DNA of 64,000 bases. Source: Ephemerocybe angulata. Taxonomy: Eukaryota > Basidiomycota > Agaricomycetes > Agaricales > Psathyrellaceae. The notes under the pieces are model-generated. The model saw nothing but the letters and a program-made list of their open reading frames with translations, made no database searches and had not been told where the DNA came from. This document shows, in pieces, positions 24,201-35,473 of the stretch. The stretch's first letter is position 1, and every line of letters starts with the position of its first letter. The position numbers were made by a program, and so were the translations under genes. The DNA lies in the NCBI GenBank assembly GCA_013368325.1, contig JAACJK010000163.1:2852001-2916000 (forward strand). The letters are read 5' to 3'.

Positions 24201-24367
24201 TTGGGCGCTTGGACGGGCGCTTGAGGGGTGACGGGGTTTTTACTTTCTCTTCTTCTTCCGTTCTTTGGTAGATCGTATTCATAAGCATTGTATCGTATCT
24301 TGTATTAGTATCTTACATGACTGGAGCTTCGACATGAGCAAAACACGAAAAGAGGATATGTTGACGT

Positions 24368-25405
24368 TTAGGCTTCGTACGCGGGCAACTCATCATCCCT
24401 GGGCCCAGAAGTACCAGACAGCCTTCCGACATGTCCCTCCACCCTCCACGCCCACTCATTCCCCTCCTTCCACCTAAACACCTCCCCGCCAAAGTTGACC
24501 TGGAACTGGCACTCGCCCTCCACCCCAATCGCGGCGAACACGTCGTGCTGGTTTCGCGGAATGTACAGCCCGCTGAACGCATTTGGGAGGCGCACGCCGT
24601 TGTACGTGTAGAAGAGGTTCCCCGAAGCGAACTCGTATCCGCAGCCGATGGTGTCCCCGGGGCTGATACTTGAGATCAGGCCCTCCGCGTAGTCGCGGCC
24701 GCCGTCGGGGTCTTCGAAGAACTTGCGCAGGTCGTCGAGGTGCAGCCCTGCGCTGAGACGGTTCCAGCCTGGCAGGCGCCATTCGGGGTATGGGCGGCAC
24801 GCCGTGCCTGTGGGATGAGTGTGAGTATGTCTGTTGGGCGGAGATGGATGGATGAATGAACGCACCGATTGCGATGAACCCCGTCATCTTCTGCACCAGA
24901 ACCTCGTAGTATACCCCCGTCTTGCCCTGCACCTCATACAGGCCCGCAAGGATAGGCATGTCGCTCAAGAGGCAAGTGTCTTTGCACTTGGCTGTTGTGG
25001 TGACCGTGGTGACGGCGGGCCCGCCCTTGGTGTCGGCGGCCTCCTGGATGTGGCCTGAGAAGCGCGGGGTGGTGGGCCACTGGATGCCCCAGGCTTTGCA
25101 GCCGAGGGTGTTGATCTTGTCGACGAGTTCCGAGGGGAGGAGGCGCGGGGCGAGGGGCGGGTATTCGTTGCAGAAGTCCTCGCCGGCTTGGTACTCTTCG
25201 TCGGGGGCTTCGTTCCATTTGCCCCACTTGTGCTATGGGGAGGTTCAGTGTGAAGCCTGAGTGAGAGAAGGGGGAGGGGGAGACGTACAGAGATCTCGGG
25301 TGCTGCGCTCCATTCGGGCGGCGGGGCGTCGGTTGAGCTGCCTGCGCCCTGATCGTGGTGCGAGAGGTCCTTCAGTTTGCCTTTGAGACTGTTTAGGAAC
25401 CCCAT
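24368..25405 (-). CDS. SPRY-domain protein
   Basis: The ATG is at 25405 (MGFLNSLKGKLKDLSHHDQG). Exon 1 is 25405-25289; after an intron the frame continues HKWGKWNEAPDEEYQAGEDF, and another small intron near 24805-24865 precedes the last exon. The C-terminal half has the SPRY fold pattern: LPGWNRLSAGLHLDDLRKFF, SPGDTIGCGYEFASGNLFYT, GVRLPNAFSGLY and AAIGVEGECQFQVNFGG. The family matches basidiomycete SPRY proteins related to RanBPM/Ash2-type domains, which bind short peptide motifs. No RING, LisH or CTLH region is present. The binding partner is unknown. The gene converges on the decarboxylase gene, and its 5' end abuts the duplicated region. Confidence 0.8.
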
Positions 25406-25726
25406 TTTGGATCTGGAGTGCTGGGAGATGAGGAGGATGGGGAAGGAGATTGGGTATCTTGGGGAATCATGGATCCTCCCACAGCTTTGCTGGGCCTTGT
25501 CCAAGTGAGCCAAGCGCGATTAGATTCAGAGCGGTGCTCAGAATGTGGCCGTATTTGGTCACAGGGCCAACGGTTGGCTCCAACGTTTGAGCCACACAGC
25601 AGGACATCTGGGATCATCCTAGACAGTGTCACAATTTACAAAGCGCGCCTCCGACCTGAAAAAGTCGGCTGAGTTTGACACAACGAGCTTGAATGATCCA
25701 CCTTGCGACTTACCCTGGTTCACAGA
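25406..25726. repeat. Duplicated upstream segment (copy 1)
   Basis: From about 25513 this segment starts with GATTAGATTCAGAGCGGTGC and continues through TGACCGCCCC. It is closely repeated at 30992-31235, upstream of the second APH-like gene. Copy 2 carries an extra ~25 bp near 31070. It forms the 5' flank of the APH-like duplication. Confidence 0.75.
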
Positions 25727-27186
25727 ATGACCGCCCCCCTCCCTCTTCCTTTAGACGAGGAGCACCTCTCCTCTCTCCCCCAAGCAAAACGGTTCAATCT
25801 CCGAGGCTTGATCGACTGCAGCACAGGCCACCTTTCTGAGCGACAATCAAAAGTCGGGGGGATATTTCTTCCCTTGTCTGCCTATCCATATCTTTCCTCG
25901 GAAGAGGCGAATACAACTACGTCTATCGCTTAGAGTTTAGCGACGGGACGCAGCTGGCTGCCAGCGTTTCCAGTGCGTCCGAACAAGACTATTCACCAGC
26001 GGCGAAGGAATCCGAGATCGCGACGATGCGATTTGTCCGTGAATCCGGACTGTACCCCGATGTATCAGTGCCTCAAGTCTACGCATGGAATACAATATTC
26101 GAAAGTCCTGCTGGGGCGCCGTATGTCCTAATGGACTTCATCAAGGGGAAGGCATTCGATTTGGCCGCTCGCCACGACTCGGGATGGTACCGTGGCCTCC
26201 GCGCCGTGCCAGAGTCTCAGCAAGTCGCGCTTGTGAAAGCGATGGCTAGACTGAAGGCTTCTCTTTCCAAGCCGGTTCCATTCACCGAAATTGGAAGTCT
26301 TGTAGTCGACTCCTCGGGGACGTTTTCCGTTGGGCCATTGATGGCGATCCACGGCGAAAGCCTGGGTGGTCCTTACAAGTCGGTCGAGGACATGTGGCAT
26401 GAATCTCATGAGGAGTGTCTCCTGGGAGGAATTGAGGAATGCTGCGACAGGACTGAGGAAAGCTTTTTATCCTTTGAACGCTTCACACCCCACGATTTGA
26501 TGGATAGATACCAGAAGCTATCTGCCTTGATCCCCCACTTCAAGATCCCCGAACCATATACTCCTCTTGTCCTACACCACCCCGACCTCGCACTGCGCAA
26601 CATATTCTTTGACGAGGAGTCCCTCTTATCGGATGATCCAAAGGTTGCCTGTGTTATTGACTGGAGCGGCGCCCAGATCCTGCCATTGATGCTCGCTTCC
26701 TGCTTCCCACTGGACATGATGACCACCCCTATCTGCCAAGACCCAGCCGAAGGGGCTTGGTACAGTGTTCCTTACGACTCGACTTATTTCGGAGATCCAG
26801 ATGAGAACGAGGCAGCGGCCAAACGAATCCGGTGCGAAATCCGACTCTTCTATCTGCGCGGGCTCTTTGGTGCCCATTATGGGCAGCAGATAGTAAAGCT
26901 GCACCAAGATAGCGACCTGCCCCGTGCCACGGTCTATTTGGACGCTCAGTACTACTTGAAGTTCCACGAAGTTATGATGGGGGGCTTTCATGGGTGGATC
27001 ATCCACCGTCGCTGGATTTCCGAGACGTACTGGCGACTGCAGATGATGCCAACTGGAAATTCCGCGTCAGGCGAACGACTTGTCATCGGGCCAGATGTGT
27101 ATCGATCCACTATAGAGCCTGCAGTGGTCGATTTGGGTTTGTTGGAGGAATCCAGGAGTTGTCCAGGAGGATACGCCAGAGGTTGA
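25727..27186 (+). pseudogene. APH/kinase-fold protein, copy 1 (frameshifted)
   Basis: This is nearly identical to the intact copy at 31189-32754. The ATG at 25727 opens MTAPLPLPLDEEHLSSLPQ. Near 25855 the run of G has six bases where copy 2 has seven, so the frame breaks and the first part ends at 25933. The rest (26026-27186) is open and holds the phosphotransferase core HHPDLALRNIFFD (catalytic Asp and metal-binding Asn) and VIDWSGAQILP. A ~22-bp insertion near 27150 also changes the C-terminus (EESRSCPGGYARG). Proteins of this fold phosphorylate small molecules or proteins. Unless an intron hides the break, this copy is inactive or makes only the C-terminal part. Confidence 0.75.
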
Positions 27187-28958
27187 ACAAAGCACAATGT
27201 GGCTTCGTGTCAGAGACGCCAGATGATTCCTGAATGGCGGGGTGTCTACGAACTTTGGTGGGAGTCGAAGGGCATTGACAGCGTACTGTCGATGGTGCCG
27301 AGGATAAAGGTAGTACTCCAACAATTTAAACCATGGCGGATGGCCCATAGCTTTAGCTCAACATGTCGAGAAAGAAGGTTAGACAGCAGGCAAGAATCGC
27401 TGAGCGCTGAGGTTTCGCAAAGTACATAAATTTGCTTCTTACCGTATACCAGTGCCGCCTAAGAATGGTACATTAAAGATTCAGAAACAAGGGCTAGCGC
27501 TTGACGTTAAACGACGGGCGCCAAAGTGCTCTTCTGTCAACAAGCTCGAAGTCCAACGTACGAATGTCCCTGTCCACTCCCACCTGAAGACGGACGATGC
27601 CACCAACAGACCATCCAGCTTAGTGGGCCGGGAAACGAACAGGTAAGAGCGCAGCCAAGCGCGATTAGATTCAGAGCGGTGCTCAGAGTGTGGGCATATT
27701 TGGCCCTGTGGTTTGATGCCCCTGTTTCTGAGGCCAGAGTTGGGCCGGAGTCTTCCCTGTTCCCTCCAATCTCTCTAGGTGCTCTCTGCCTGTACTCAGG
27801 GTACATCTCAACTATGTAACATATCTACCGACATGGCCACAGTATTTATGTCGTGAAGAGAGCCCTGTCTTAACCTCACCGTGGACTGGTGACTGTGCTA
27901 TCGTCTCCCTCTCGGAGTCTCTACCCCGGATTGGATACGCCGAACGGAGAGGCGTTTCACAGCAACTTACGAGTTCTGTCAGCAGCAGCAGCTCTCCAGT
28001 ACGTAAGGGAGTACCATGACGAGAGGCAGCCTGAGTCCCATTGTCATGACATTGGGTCCATCAACCAGAACCGACAGATCTACATAGTACATACCACCAT
28101 CCTTGCCTTGTCGAAATCGCTTTACTGGTGACTGTGCTACCGTCTCCCCTCCGAACCTCTACCCCGGGTTGGATATGGGATCAAATCGAGAGGCATTTCA
28201 GGCCGCACCAGAAGCAGGGAAAGAGATAGCAAGGAGATATGCCCACTTGTTAGACGCCGAAGTCGTGTAAATTCCTTTGCCAAACCTATCACCCACTCGC
28301 AAAGTTCAGTACATCAAAATGGACTCATCGGGCTGTACCTTACGCTCCACTGGCTTTCGCGCTGCGAACTTCGAACGAAGTCTCCACTATACGACGCACG
28401 GGGCAGCTTGAGGAAGTGCACAGATCCTTCCTTCCGTTGCCTAGATTGCATTCGCGCTTTGTCCCATGGTATCTGAACTGTTCATTCCCGTAATACCTCC
28501 TGAAAATATTCGGATCGTGAGCGTGAGGGAAAGGCTAACTTTCTCAACTAGAAAAGCCTACTTGTAGCAATCGTATGGCTGACGAAGATCTCGTCCTCAA
28601 CAATCTTATAGATTCTTCTTATTGTAGGCATGGGTCACGTTTGGGAGGATCGCCAGCTTTCACTAGCCATCGTGGTCTTGGAATCAAGCTGCAAGCAACA
28701 GACGCAAACTTGCGGCCGAAGATGCCTCGTGTGCTTTTATCGATAGGTACCATCGAAGGAAACGGACGTTTCGAGTTCAATGCAGATGGCTCTAGTCATT
28801 TCGAAAATGAGGAATGGCTCCAGTGACTCGGTTGGCTACCGCAATTCTAGGGCTCGAATTTCCTTCGTTTGGAAAAGTTTGGAAGGCCTTAGAACAAACA
28901 AGTGGTCATAAGCATGGGTACTCGAAAGGATAGCGCGTCGCGCAACATAAGGAAGAAA
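27187..28958. repeat. Repeat-rich spacer between APH copy 1 and ART-A
   Basis: The part at 27235-27650 resembles 32760-33060 and 42335-42610 (shared words: GACGGGCGCCAAA, CAAGCTCGAAGTCCAACGTA, CATCCAGCTTAGT). The part at 27655-28080 resembles 33745-34095 (shared: GCGATTAGATTCAGAGCGG and CTGGTGACTGTGCTATC). The word CTGGTGACTGTGCTA recurs at 28128. A short frame at 28575-28826 (MADEDLVLNNLIDSSYCRHG) has no recognised family. No complete gene is seen. Confidence 0.6.
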
Positions 28959-30785
28959 CTAGAACATAATAAGGAAGACAGGCCCAATAGCATCATTGTC
29001 GTAAACGATGGTTTCATTCAAATTACCGTTCATGCGATCGAATACCACCTGTGAAAGGGAGATCCAAAGTCAGTATACGCCAATCTGGGAACGCATTTCG
29101 CTCACTCACAGAATTGAAGCCAGGAGGGCACGCCATTACTTCATTCCACCCACTTACTTGCCTCACCTTGCCTAGCACAACCTTCGTCAAGAGCATCGCC
29201 CCGCTTGCACCGCAGTAGCTGTACGCCCTAGCGAAGTAACATCCCGATTCGTTGGTTTAAGCGCTCAGCCCAGCAGATTAAATACGCACTTATTAGAAGC
29301 AGAGGAGGAGTACACGCCTGCGCCGAACCTGTTGATATTAGAGTCAACGCCGGCCTCAAATATATTAGAACTGGTTCTGCTCACGCTCCAGTCGTTTTGG
29401 CGATGCTGACTTGGAAGGACGTCTTCAAAATATTGCAAACAGGGCAGATTGAAGACGTGCAAAGCTGAGTGGTCGTCACGCCCAGCTGGCATTGCCTGCC
29501 TGTTCCGTGATAACGGAAGGTTTCGTTCTTAATGGCTTTTCTAAGATACTATGAGTATCGACGACCTGACATGAAAAACAGACAGACCGATAGGCATCAT
29601 AAGGCCGAAGAAACTCCTCATTCTCGATGATCTTGAACACCTTCTTAATCTTGGGCATCGGTCTGGTTGTGTCTTTCCACCCACTCTGGAACTTCTTCTC
29701 GACTAAGGAGAATGAGTTAGCTTTCATTGGATAGTTAAATTGTGGGATCATTACCCATTTCGTAGGTCTTATGACCTTCTGGTGCTTCCAGGATAAGCGG
29801 GGTCGACTTCGTCGAGATACGTTTGCAGGTCTTTCCGCAGAGATGGTACTTTCCGTGCCTCGGCTGGCACTTGCACAGAAGACAGGCGTTCTTCGCTTTC
29901 TCTGCGCATGCAGGGCCGCATTGTTTCTCTCCCGTAAGTCTCGGGTTTCTGTGGCAATACTAACAAGGTCAAGAGCTCAGTAAGACTTCACTGAGATATA
30001 ACTGGGCCGACATACATCGCACATGGTCGGGTCGCCTCCGTCCTTGCTAAGTTTCTCGATGCACGAAAACCCGCACGTCACATAGTCGCGATGTACCGAC
30101 CGTACTTTGCAAACCTGTTGAAACAAAGTCACCGATGAATTACCCATAGACGACGAATGAAAGAGCGGCCAGAACAAACGACCAATCTTACTACGCAAGT
30201 TGGCTTATCGGGTTGCACAGGGCGAGGGTGTGATCGAGGACGGAATGCTGAGCCGCCAAGGTTGGATACAGAGGGCCGATTCACAATGCGTCTTGAAGCG
30301 CCGCGGTTCGGACTACCGGTCGCGGACGCTGCACGCCCTGGAAGGGCAGTAAACGCAAAAGCCGGCGGCGTGCCGTATCCCGCTGGAGGAGGGGCCGAGG
30401 TTGTGTCCTGGGCCGCCTCGAGCTTGGCTGCACAAGTCAAGCCGCACGTAGGATACGATTTACCGTTGCCCGAATACCGGGGCTTCCTCTTGCAAATCTA
30501 CAGGGCACCCGATGCTTCTGTAAGATCAAGGATGTGATATCAAGTAGCGAATGAGCTTACGACGCAGAGCTGGTCAACTGTTGCAGTGTAGTCGGGAAGG
30601 CTTGTGGTTGATGAGGATCCCGATCCAGAATACCGCGGGGGTGGGGACGGGTGTCCCGGCGGGTTTATGTTCATAGAGCTCATGTTATCAGCGAGAGTAT
30701 CCTCCTCGTCATCGCTCCAGTCGTCGTATCCAAGCCCATCGTCCGAATCCAAATCAGCTGGGTAGGCGTAAGGGTTGGAGGACAT
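28959..30785 (-). CDS. ADP-ribosyltransferase-like (PARP-type) protein, type I, copy A
   Basis: The ATG at 30785 opens MSSNPYAYPADLDSDDGLGY. An acidic disordered N-terminus is followed by Cys-rich modules on separate exons: ICKRKPRY..CGLTCAAKL, VCKVRSVHRDYVTCGFSC and YCHRNPRL..CGPAC..CLLC..LCGKTC. The catalytic part keeps the PARP triad: His in FRYHGTGRQCQLGV, Tyr in FGAGVYSSSASNK and Glu in NGNLNETIVY. The last exon ends DAIGPVFLIMF, with Gly where other copies have Arg. Exon layout matches copy B. The first two exons and promoter are almost identical to copy H, so A looks like a recent transposed copy; it sits alone between the two APH duplicates. Enzymes of this fold transfer ADP-ribose from NAD+ to a target. 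Activity and target are inferred or unknown. Confidence 0.8.
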
Positions 30786-30836
30786 AGTGCACTTGGAATC
30801 TGACAGAGCGAGGGGGACTCTGACAGAAGACGGCTC

Positions 30837-30985
30837 GCCTATATATGGCCTTTCTGAATGCGCAGTTCGCCTGCAGGCAACGGCCTCATCGATAGACGCC
30901 AGAAAGCAAGCAAACCGTTCAGACGTTCGAAAGAGACATGGTGGGTTACCGGTGGTTCGGTGCAAGCAACGTGAGGCGCGGGAAC
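30837..30985 (-). promoter_or_regulatory. Promoter of ART-A with TATA box and GTTCCCGCGCC element
   Basis: On the minus strand, CATATATAGGCG lies about 60 bp upstream of the ATG. The 11-mer GTTCCCGCGCC (30975-30985) lies at the distal edge. Both are shared with the promoters of copies B and H. The duplicated block ends right after the 11-mer. Confidence 0.6.
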
Positions 30986-30988
30986 TCC

Positions 30989-31188
30989 CTAATTAGATTC
31001 AGAGCGGTGCTCAGAATGTGGCCGTATTTGGTCACAGGGCCAACAGTTGGCTCCAACGTTTGAGCCACTGTGCTCCCCAGCCACTTCCTCGACAGCAGGA
31101 CATCTGGGATCATCCTAGACAGTGTCACAATTTACAAAGCGCGCCTCCGACCTGAAAAAGTCGGCTGAGTTTGACACAACGAGCTTGA
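30989..31188. repeat. Duplicated upstream segment (copy 2)
   Basis: Near copy of the segment at 25513-25700, beginning ATTAGATTCAGAGCGGTGCT and abutting the ART-A promoter directly. It marks a duplication breakpoint. Confidence 0.7.
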
Positions 31189-32757
31189 ATGATCCACCTT
31201 GCGACTTACCCTGGTTCACAGAATGACCGCCCCCTCCCTCTTCCTTTAGACGAGCAGCACCTCTCCTCTCTCCCCCAAGCAAAACGGTTCAATCTCCGAG
31301 GCTTGATCGACTGTAGCACAGGCCACCTTTCTGAGCGACAATCAAAAGTCGGGGGGGATATTTCTTCCCTTGTCTGCCTATCCATATCTTTCCTCGGAAG
31401 AGGCGATTTCAACTACGTCTATCGCTTAGAGTTTAGCGACGGGACGCAGCTGGCTGCCAGCGTTTCCAGTGCGTCCGAACAAGACTATTCCCCAGCGGCG
31501 AAGGAATCCGAGATCGCGACGATGCGATTTGTCCGTGAATCTGGACTGTACCCCGATGTATCAGTGCCTCAAGTCTACGCATGGAATACAATATTCGAAA
31601 GTCCTGCTGGGGTGCCGTATGTCCTAATGGACTTCATCAAGGGAACGGCATTCAATTTGGCCGTTCGCGACGACGACTCGGACCCGGGATGGTACCGTGG
31701 CCTCCGCGCCGTGCCAGAGTCTCAGCAAGTCGCGCTTGTGAAAGCGATGGCTAGACTGAAGGCTTCTCTTTCCAAGCCGGTTCCATTCACCGAAATTGGA
31801 AGTCTTGTAGTCGACTCCTCGGGGACGTTTTCCGTTGGGCCATTGATGGCGGTCGACGGCGAAAGCCTGGGCGGCCCTTACAAGTCGGTCGAGGACATGT
31901 GGCGTGAATCTCATGAGGAGTGTCTCCTGGGAGGAATTGAGGAATGCTGCGACAGGACTGAGGAAAGCTTTACACCCTTTGAACGCTTCACACCCCACGA
32001 TTTTATGGATAGATACCAGAAGCTATCTGCCTTGATCCCCCACTTCAAGATCCCCGAACCATATACTCCTCTTGTCCTACATCACCCCGACCTCGCACTC
32101 CGCAACATATTCTTTGACGAGGAGTCCCTCTTATCGGACGATCCAAAGGTTGCCTGTGTTATTGACTGGAGCGGCGCCCAGATCCTGCCATTGATGCTCG
32201 CTTCCTGCTTCCCACTGGACATGGTGTCCACCCCTAGTAACCCCCTTGAAGGGCCAGCCGAAAGGACTTGGTACAGTGTTCCTTACGACTCGACTTATTT
32301 CAGAGATACAGATAAGACAATGGTCCAGGAGCGTGATTCTTTAAGGGAGGCCAAACGATACCGGTGCGAAATCCGACTCTTCTATCTGCGCGGGCTCTTT
32401 GGTGCCCATTATGGGCAGCAGATAGTAAAGCTGCACCAAGATAGCGACCTACCCCGTGCCACGGTCTATTTGGACGCTCAGTACTACTTGAAGTTCCACG
32501 AAGTTATGATGGGGAGCTTTCATGAGTGGATCGTCCACCGTCGCTGGATTTCCGAGACGTACTGGCGACTGCGTATGATGCCCACTGGAAAGTCCGCGTC
32601 AGGCGAACGACTTGTCATCGGGCCAAATGTGTATCGATCCACTAAAGAGCCTGCAGTGGTCGATTTGGGTTTGTTGGAGGATACGCCAGAGGAGACTCTT
32701 TCTGATCAGCCTCTAAAGTGCTCGCGGGACCTCACAGTGATTCAGAGACGGTAGAAG
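31189..32757 (+). CDS. APH/kinase-fold phosphotransferase, copy 2 (intact)
   Basis: A single open frame of 521 residues. The start at 31189 (MIHLATYPGSQNDR) is needed because one fewer C than in copy 1, near 31232, puts the alternative ATG out of frame. Features in order: a leader with LSSLPQAKRFNLRG, GRGDFNYVYRLEFSDG (nucleotide-binding beta hairpin), the helix KESEIATMRFVRESG, the hinge PYVLMDFIKG, the catalytic loop LVLHHPDLALRNIFFD (His-x-Asp with Asn four residues on) and the metal-binding segment CVIDWSGAQILP. This is the aminoglycoside phosphotransferase-like kinase fold, very expanded in mushrooms, with unknown substrates. The C-terminal tail (ETLSDQPLKCSRDLTV) differs from copy 1. 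Confidence 0.85.
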
Positions 32758-33229
32758 AGGGCAGACGATTCCTGATCATATGGCGGAGTATATACAGCTT
32801 TGGTAGGAGTAGCGCGTACTGCCATTGGTGCCGAGAAGCAAGAATTTCCATATCCTAGTACCGCCTAAAAAGGATACATTAGATATCTATCTAGAAGCCA
32901 AATAAACTAGAAAGGGCCAGCGCTTGGCCGTCGAACGACGGGCGCCAAATTCCTCCAACAATGAGCTCGAAGTCCAACGTAAAGAATGTTCCTGCTCACT
33001 CCGACCTGGAGACGAACGTCGCCGCCAACAAGATGCATCCAGCTTAGTGGTCCGGGAAACGAACAGGTAGGTTAGATCTTTGCCCCCTTTCCCCTAACCA
33101 GTGCCCATTGTATCGAGGCACTGCAGTGAATATAGGGGAATTACTCGAAAGCGAAGGCACAGACGAAGAAAGGAAAGAAGAGAAGGAAGCAGACTGGAAT
33201 CAATCCCACACCGTTCTCAGACCATTGAT
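32758..33229. repeat. Dispersed repeat family copy
   Basis: Resembles 42335-43000 and 27235-27650. Shared words include GGTGCCGAGAAGCAAGAATT, TCCTAGTACCGCCTAAAAAG, GATCTTTGCCCCCTTTCCCC and GTATCGAGGCACTGCAGTGA. No gene is seen. Confidence 0.65.
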
Positions 33230-33730
33230 AGAGATATTTTCTGCGGCTGTTAGTATACAAGAAGGACTATGAAGACAACCGAACAATCGTAAATCCAAGC
33301 GTGATAGAGAAACACCTGCGTAAGAAACTGCCCGTCCAAACGCATGTGGAGGAGGAGGAAGACGGCGACGGCTTTCTTATGTGGAGAAGAGACGCTTCTT
33401 GTAATTGTGAAAGATCATACACGTCAGTCATCAATACCACAATATAGATATATCATAGACTCACGAGTTCAAGCCGTGAACACCACCCTCGACCTGCGCG
33501 CTCGCAGTCCTGAGCTCGAAGCGAACTTCCTTCGCCTTGACAGCCCTCTGCAGCTCAAACACGTTGCGTACACCGATGTCCTGGAGCGAGTGCTGGACAC
33601 CGACATGAAGGTAAGGCAAGAACGCCTTGACGCTTCCCTTGTCCTGCACATCACCAGATACTCCCTGTGCGACCTTGATCGCGCTGCTCTCCGAGAAGTA
33701 GCGCGAGGCCACAGCTTTGCTTGTCCAAGT
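33230..33730 (-). pseudogene. IMP dehydrogenase 3' fragment (duplicated)
   Basis: The minus-strand frame encodes [40 protein letters not shown] and [19 protein letters not shown], matching the C-terminal ~90 residues of the full IMPDH gene at 43278-45109 with few changes. Homology begins in the downstream repeat (CTGTTAGTATACAAGAAGGA) and stops near 33715, inside the last exon. The catalytic part is missing, so it is not functional. Confidence 0.85.
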
Positions 33731-34310
33731 GACCCTTGGGAGCGCAGCCAAGCGCGATTAGATTCAGAGCGGTGCTCAGAGTGTGGGCATATTTGGCCCT
33801 GTGGTTTGATGCCCCTGTTTTCTGAGGCCGGAGTCTTCCCTGTTCCTCCTATGTAACAGATCCACCGACGTTATGAACAGTGCTGAGCGCTCTCTAACCT
33901 TTCCGTGCACTGGTGACTGTGCTATCATCTCTCTGTCAGAGTCTCCACCCCGGATTGGATATGGGAATCGGACGCCGGACGGAGAGGCGGTCGAATTCTG
34001 TCGGCAGCAGCAGCTCTCAAGTACGTAAGTAAGGACCCATGACGAGAGGCAGCCGAATTGCCATGGCATTGGGTCTGCCATCAACCAGGACAAGAGGGCT
34101 GAAACACTGATGAGGAGGCACAATACTGTAAGTATCGGTGGATCGTGCGACTACCAGTGTACCGCTGTCTAATCTCGCAGCATCTATCTTTATCTGTTAT
34201 ATTGTCCAAAGTTTCTGGTACGACGGACCTGCACACGCCCCCCACTTTCCTTTCCTGTTCCCGACAACGACAACAACATCAGCGCACCCCAACTCTCCGC
34301 GACCCTGTCA
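33731..34310. repeat. Dispersed repeat copy and upstream region of SRAP-1
   Basis: The part at 33745-34095 resembles 27650-28080 (GCGCAGCCAAGCGCGATTAG, GTGCTATCATCTC, CAGCAGCAGCTCTC). The last 200 bp should hold the SRAP-1 promoter; no clear TATA box was seen. Confidence 0.55.
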
Positions 34311-35473
34311 ATGGCCAAGCCCTATATGCACTTTGCCCTCCCCGGCACTATCGCAGAGATTGTTGAAGCCCTTTGTAGCGACCGGTACCTTCAGACCGAC
34401 TCTCCTCAAATACAAATCCACGGGGATGTGACCATCCGAGACGAGCTTAAACCCCGGTACAACATCAGCAAAACACTGGATGCTCCTGTCATCTATCTGC
34501 ATGAAGGAGACGGAGGCACCCAAATGGCAGTGGCCATGATGAGCTATGGCTTAGTGCCCAGCTGGAACTTCAGCGTGGAACATACCAGCGACGCTAGTCG
34601 GATAGCGACGGTGGTTGGGAATGACCTTGCGAATGGGGCATGGCGTTGGAAAGAATTGCGGAGGAGGAGGTGTCTCGTCCCGTGCCATGGGTATGTGTGG
34701 TCAATTTATCACCCACTAGCTTCGAATATTAACGCATATGTCATGATCTCGATACAAGGTACTACTTCTTCCCGCTGAAGAAGGAGAAGAATCAACTACC
34801 TTCCTTTATCAAGCGGGACGACGAAGATGTTCTATTCATGGCAGGGATATATTCCGTCTGCAAAGGTGAGAAGGTCTTCGACGAGAGAAAAAGGAATGAC
34901 ACTGACTCGCTCTATAGGCATTTCTACCTTCGCCGTAGTCAAGAGAGAAGTTTTGAAAACAACATTGCCAGGGAGCACACAGCCCATTTTCTTGGAGTCA
35001 AAGGACGAAATAGAATGTTGGCTTCAAGATGTCGGGCCCGAGGCTACCAACTGGAACGACGCGCTTAGCGAGCTTGTCATAGAGAAACACGACGACAAAG
35101 TCGTGCCTCTCACGCAGTGAGTCGTCCTCTATATTGCACTCTGGTCAGAGCCTAATGCCTCTCACTCAGTTACAATGTTCCGAACACCGTACGAGACACT
35201 ACGAAGGAAGCACTCTCACTCATCCAGCCCGTCTCCAAGCAAAGTGGGTCTATCGGCGCCCTCTTCGCTAAGCAAAGACAGACGCAGGTTTCTACGCAGG
35301 GATCCGCGTCTGATCCTTCACCTTCACAGACTCTCCCGCTTACTGCACCTCGATCGTATGATTCACCTTCGAGACGTAGACGGGTCTCGTCGAAGCCATT
35401 GGTGGTCACTCAGATAAATCGGCGGTCCGTATCACCAGAGTATGTATCGAGCGGTTCAGACAACGAAAGTTAG
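34311..35473 (+). CDS. SRAP-domain (HMCES/YedK-like) paralogue 1
   Basis: Four exons: 34311-34690, 34759-34865, about 34914-35116, and a last exon from about 35170 to the stop at 35473. The SRAP layout is clear: LKPRYNISKTLDAPVIYL, VAMMSYGLVPSWNF, RRRRCLVPCHGYYFFPL, VLFMAGIYSVCK, ISTFAVVKREV and FLESKDEIECWLQ. SRAP proteins shield abasic sites in single-stranded DNA by a covalent bond through Cys2. Here the protein begins MAKPYM, so the catalytic Cys2 is absent, and the usual GFYEW Glu is replaced (GYYFFP). The tail is Ser/Arg-rich with SGSIGALFAK. It is probably a degenerate, non-catalytic member; ssDNA binding may remain. It is first of three tandem paralogues. Confidence 0.7.

Noticed and set aside
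28575..28826. 83-residue + strand frame
   Set aside because: No motif and it lies in repeat-rich DNA; cannot be supported as a gene.
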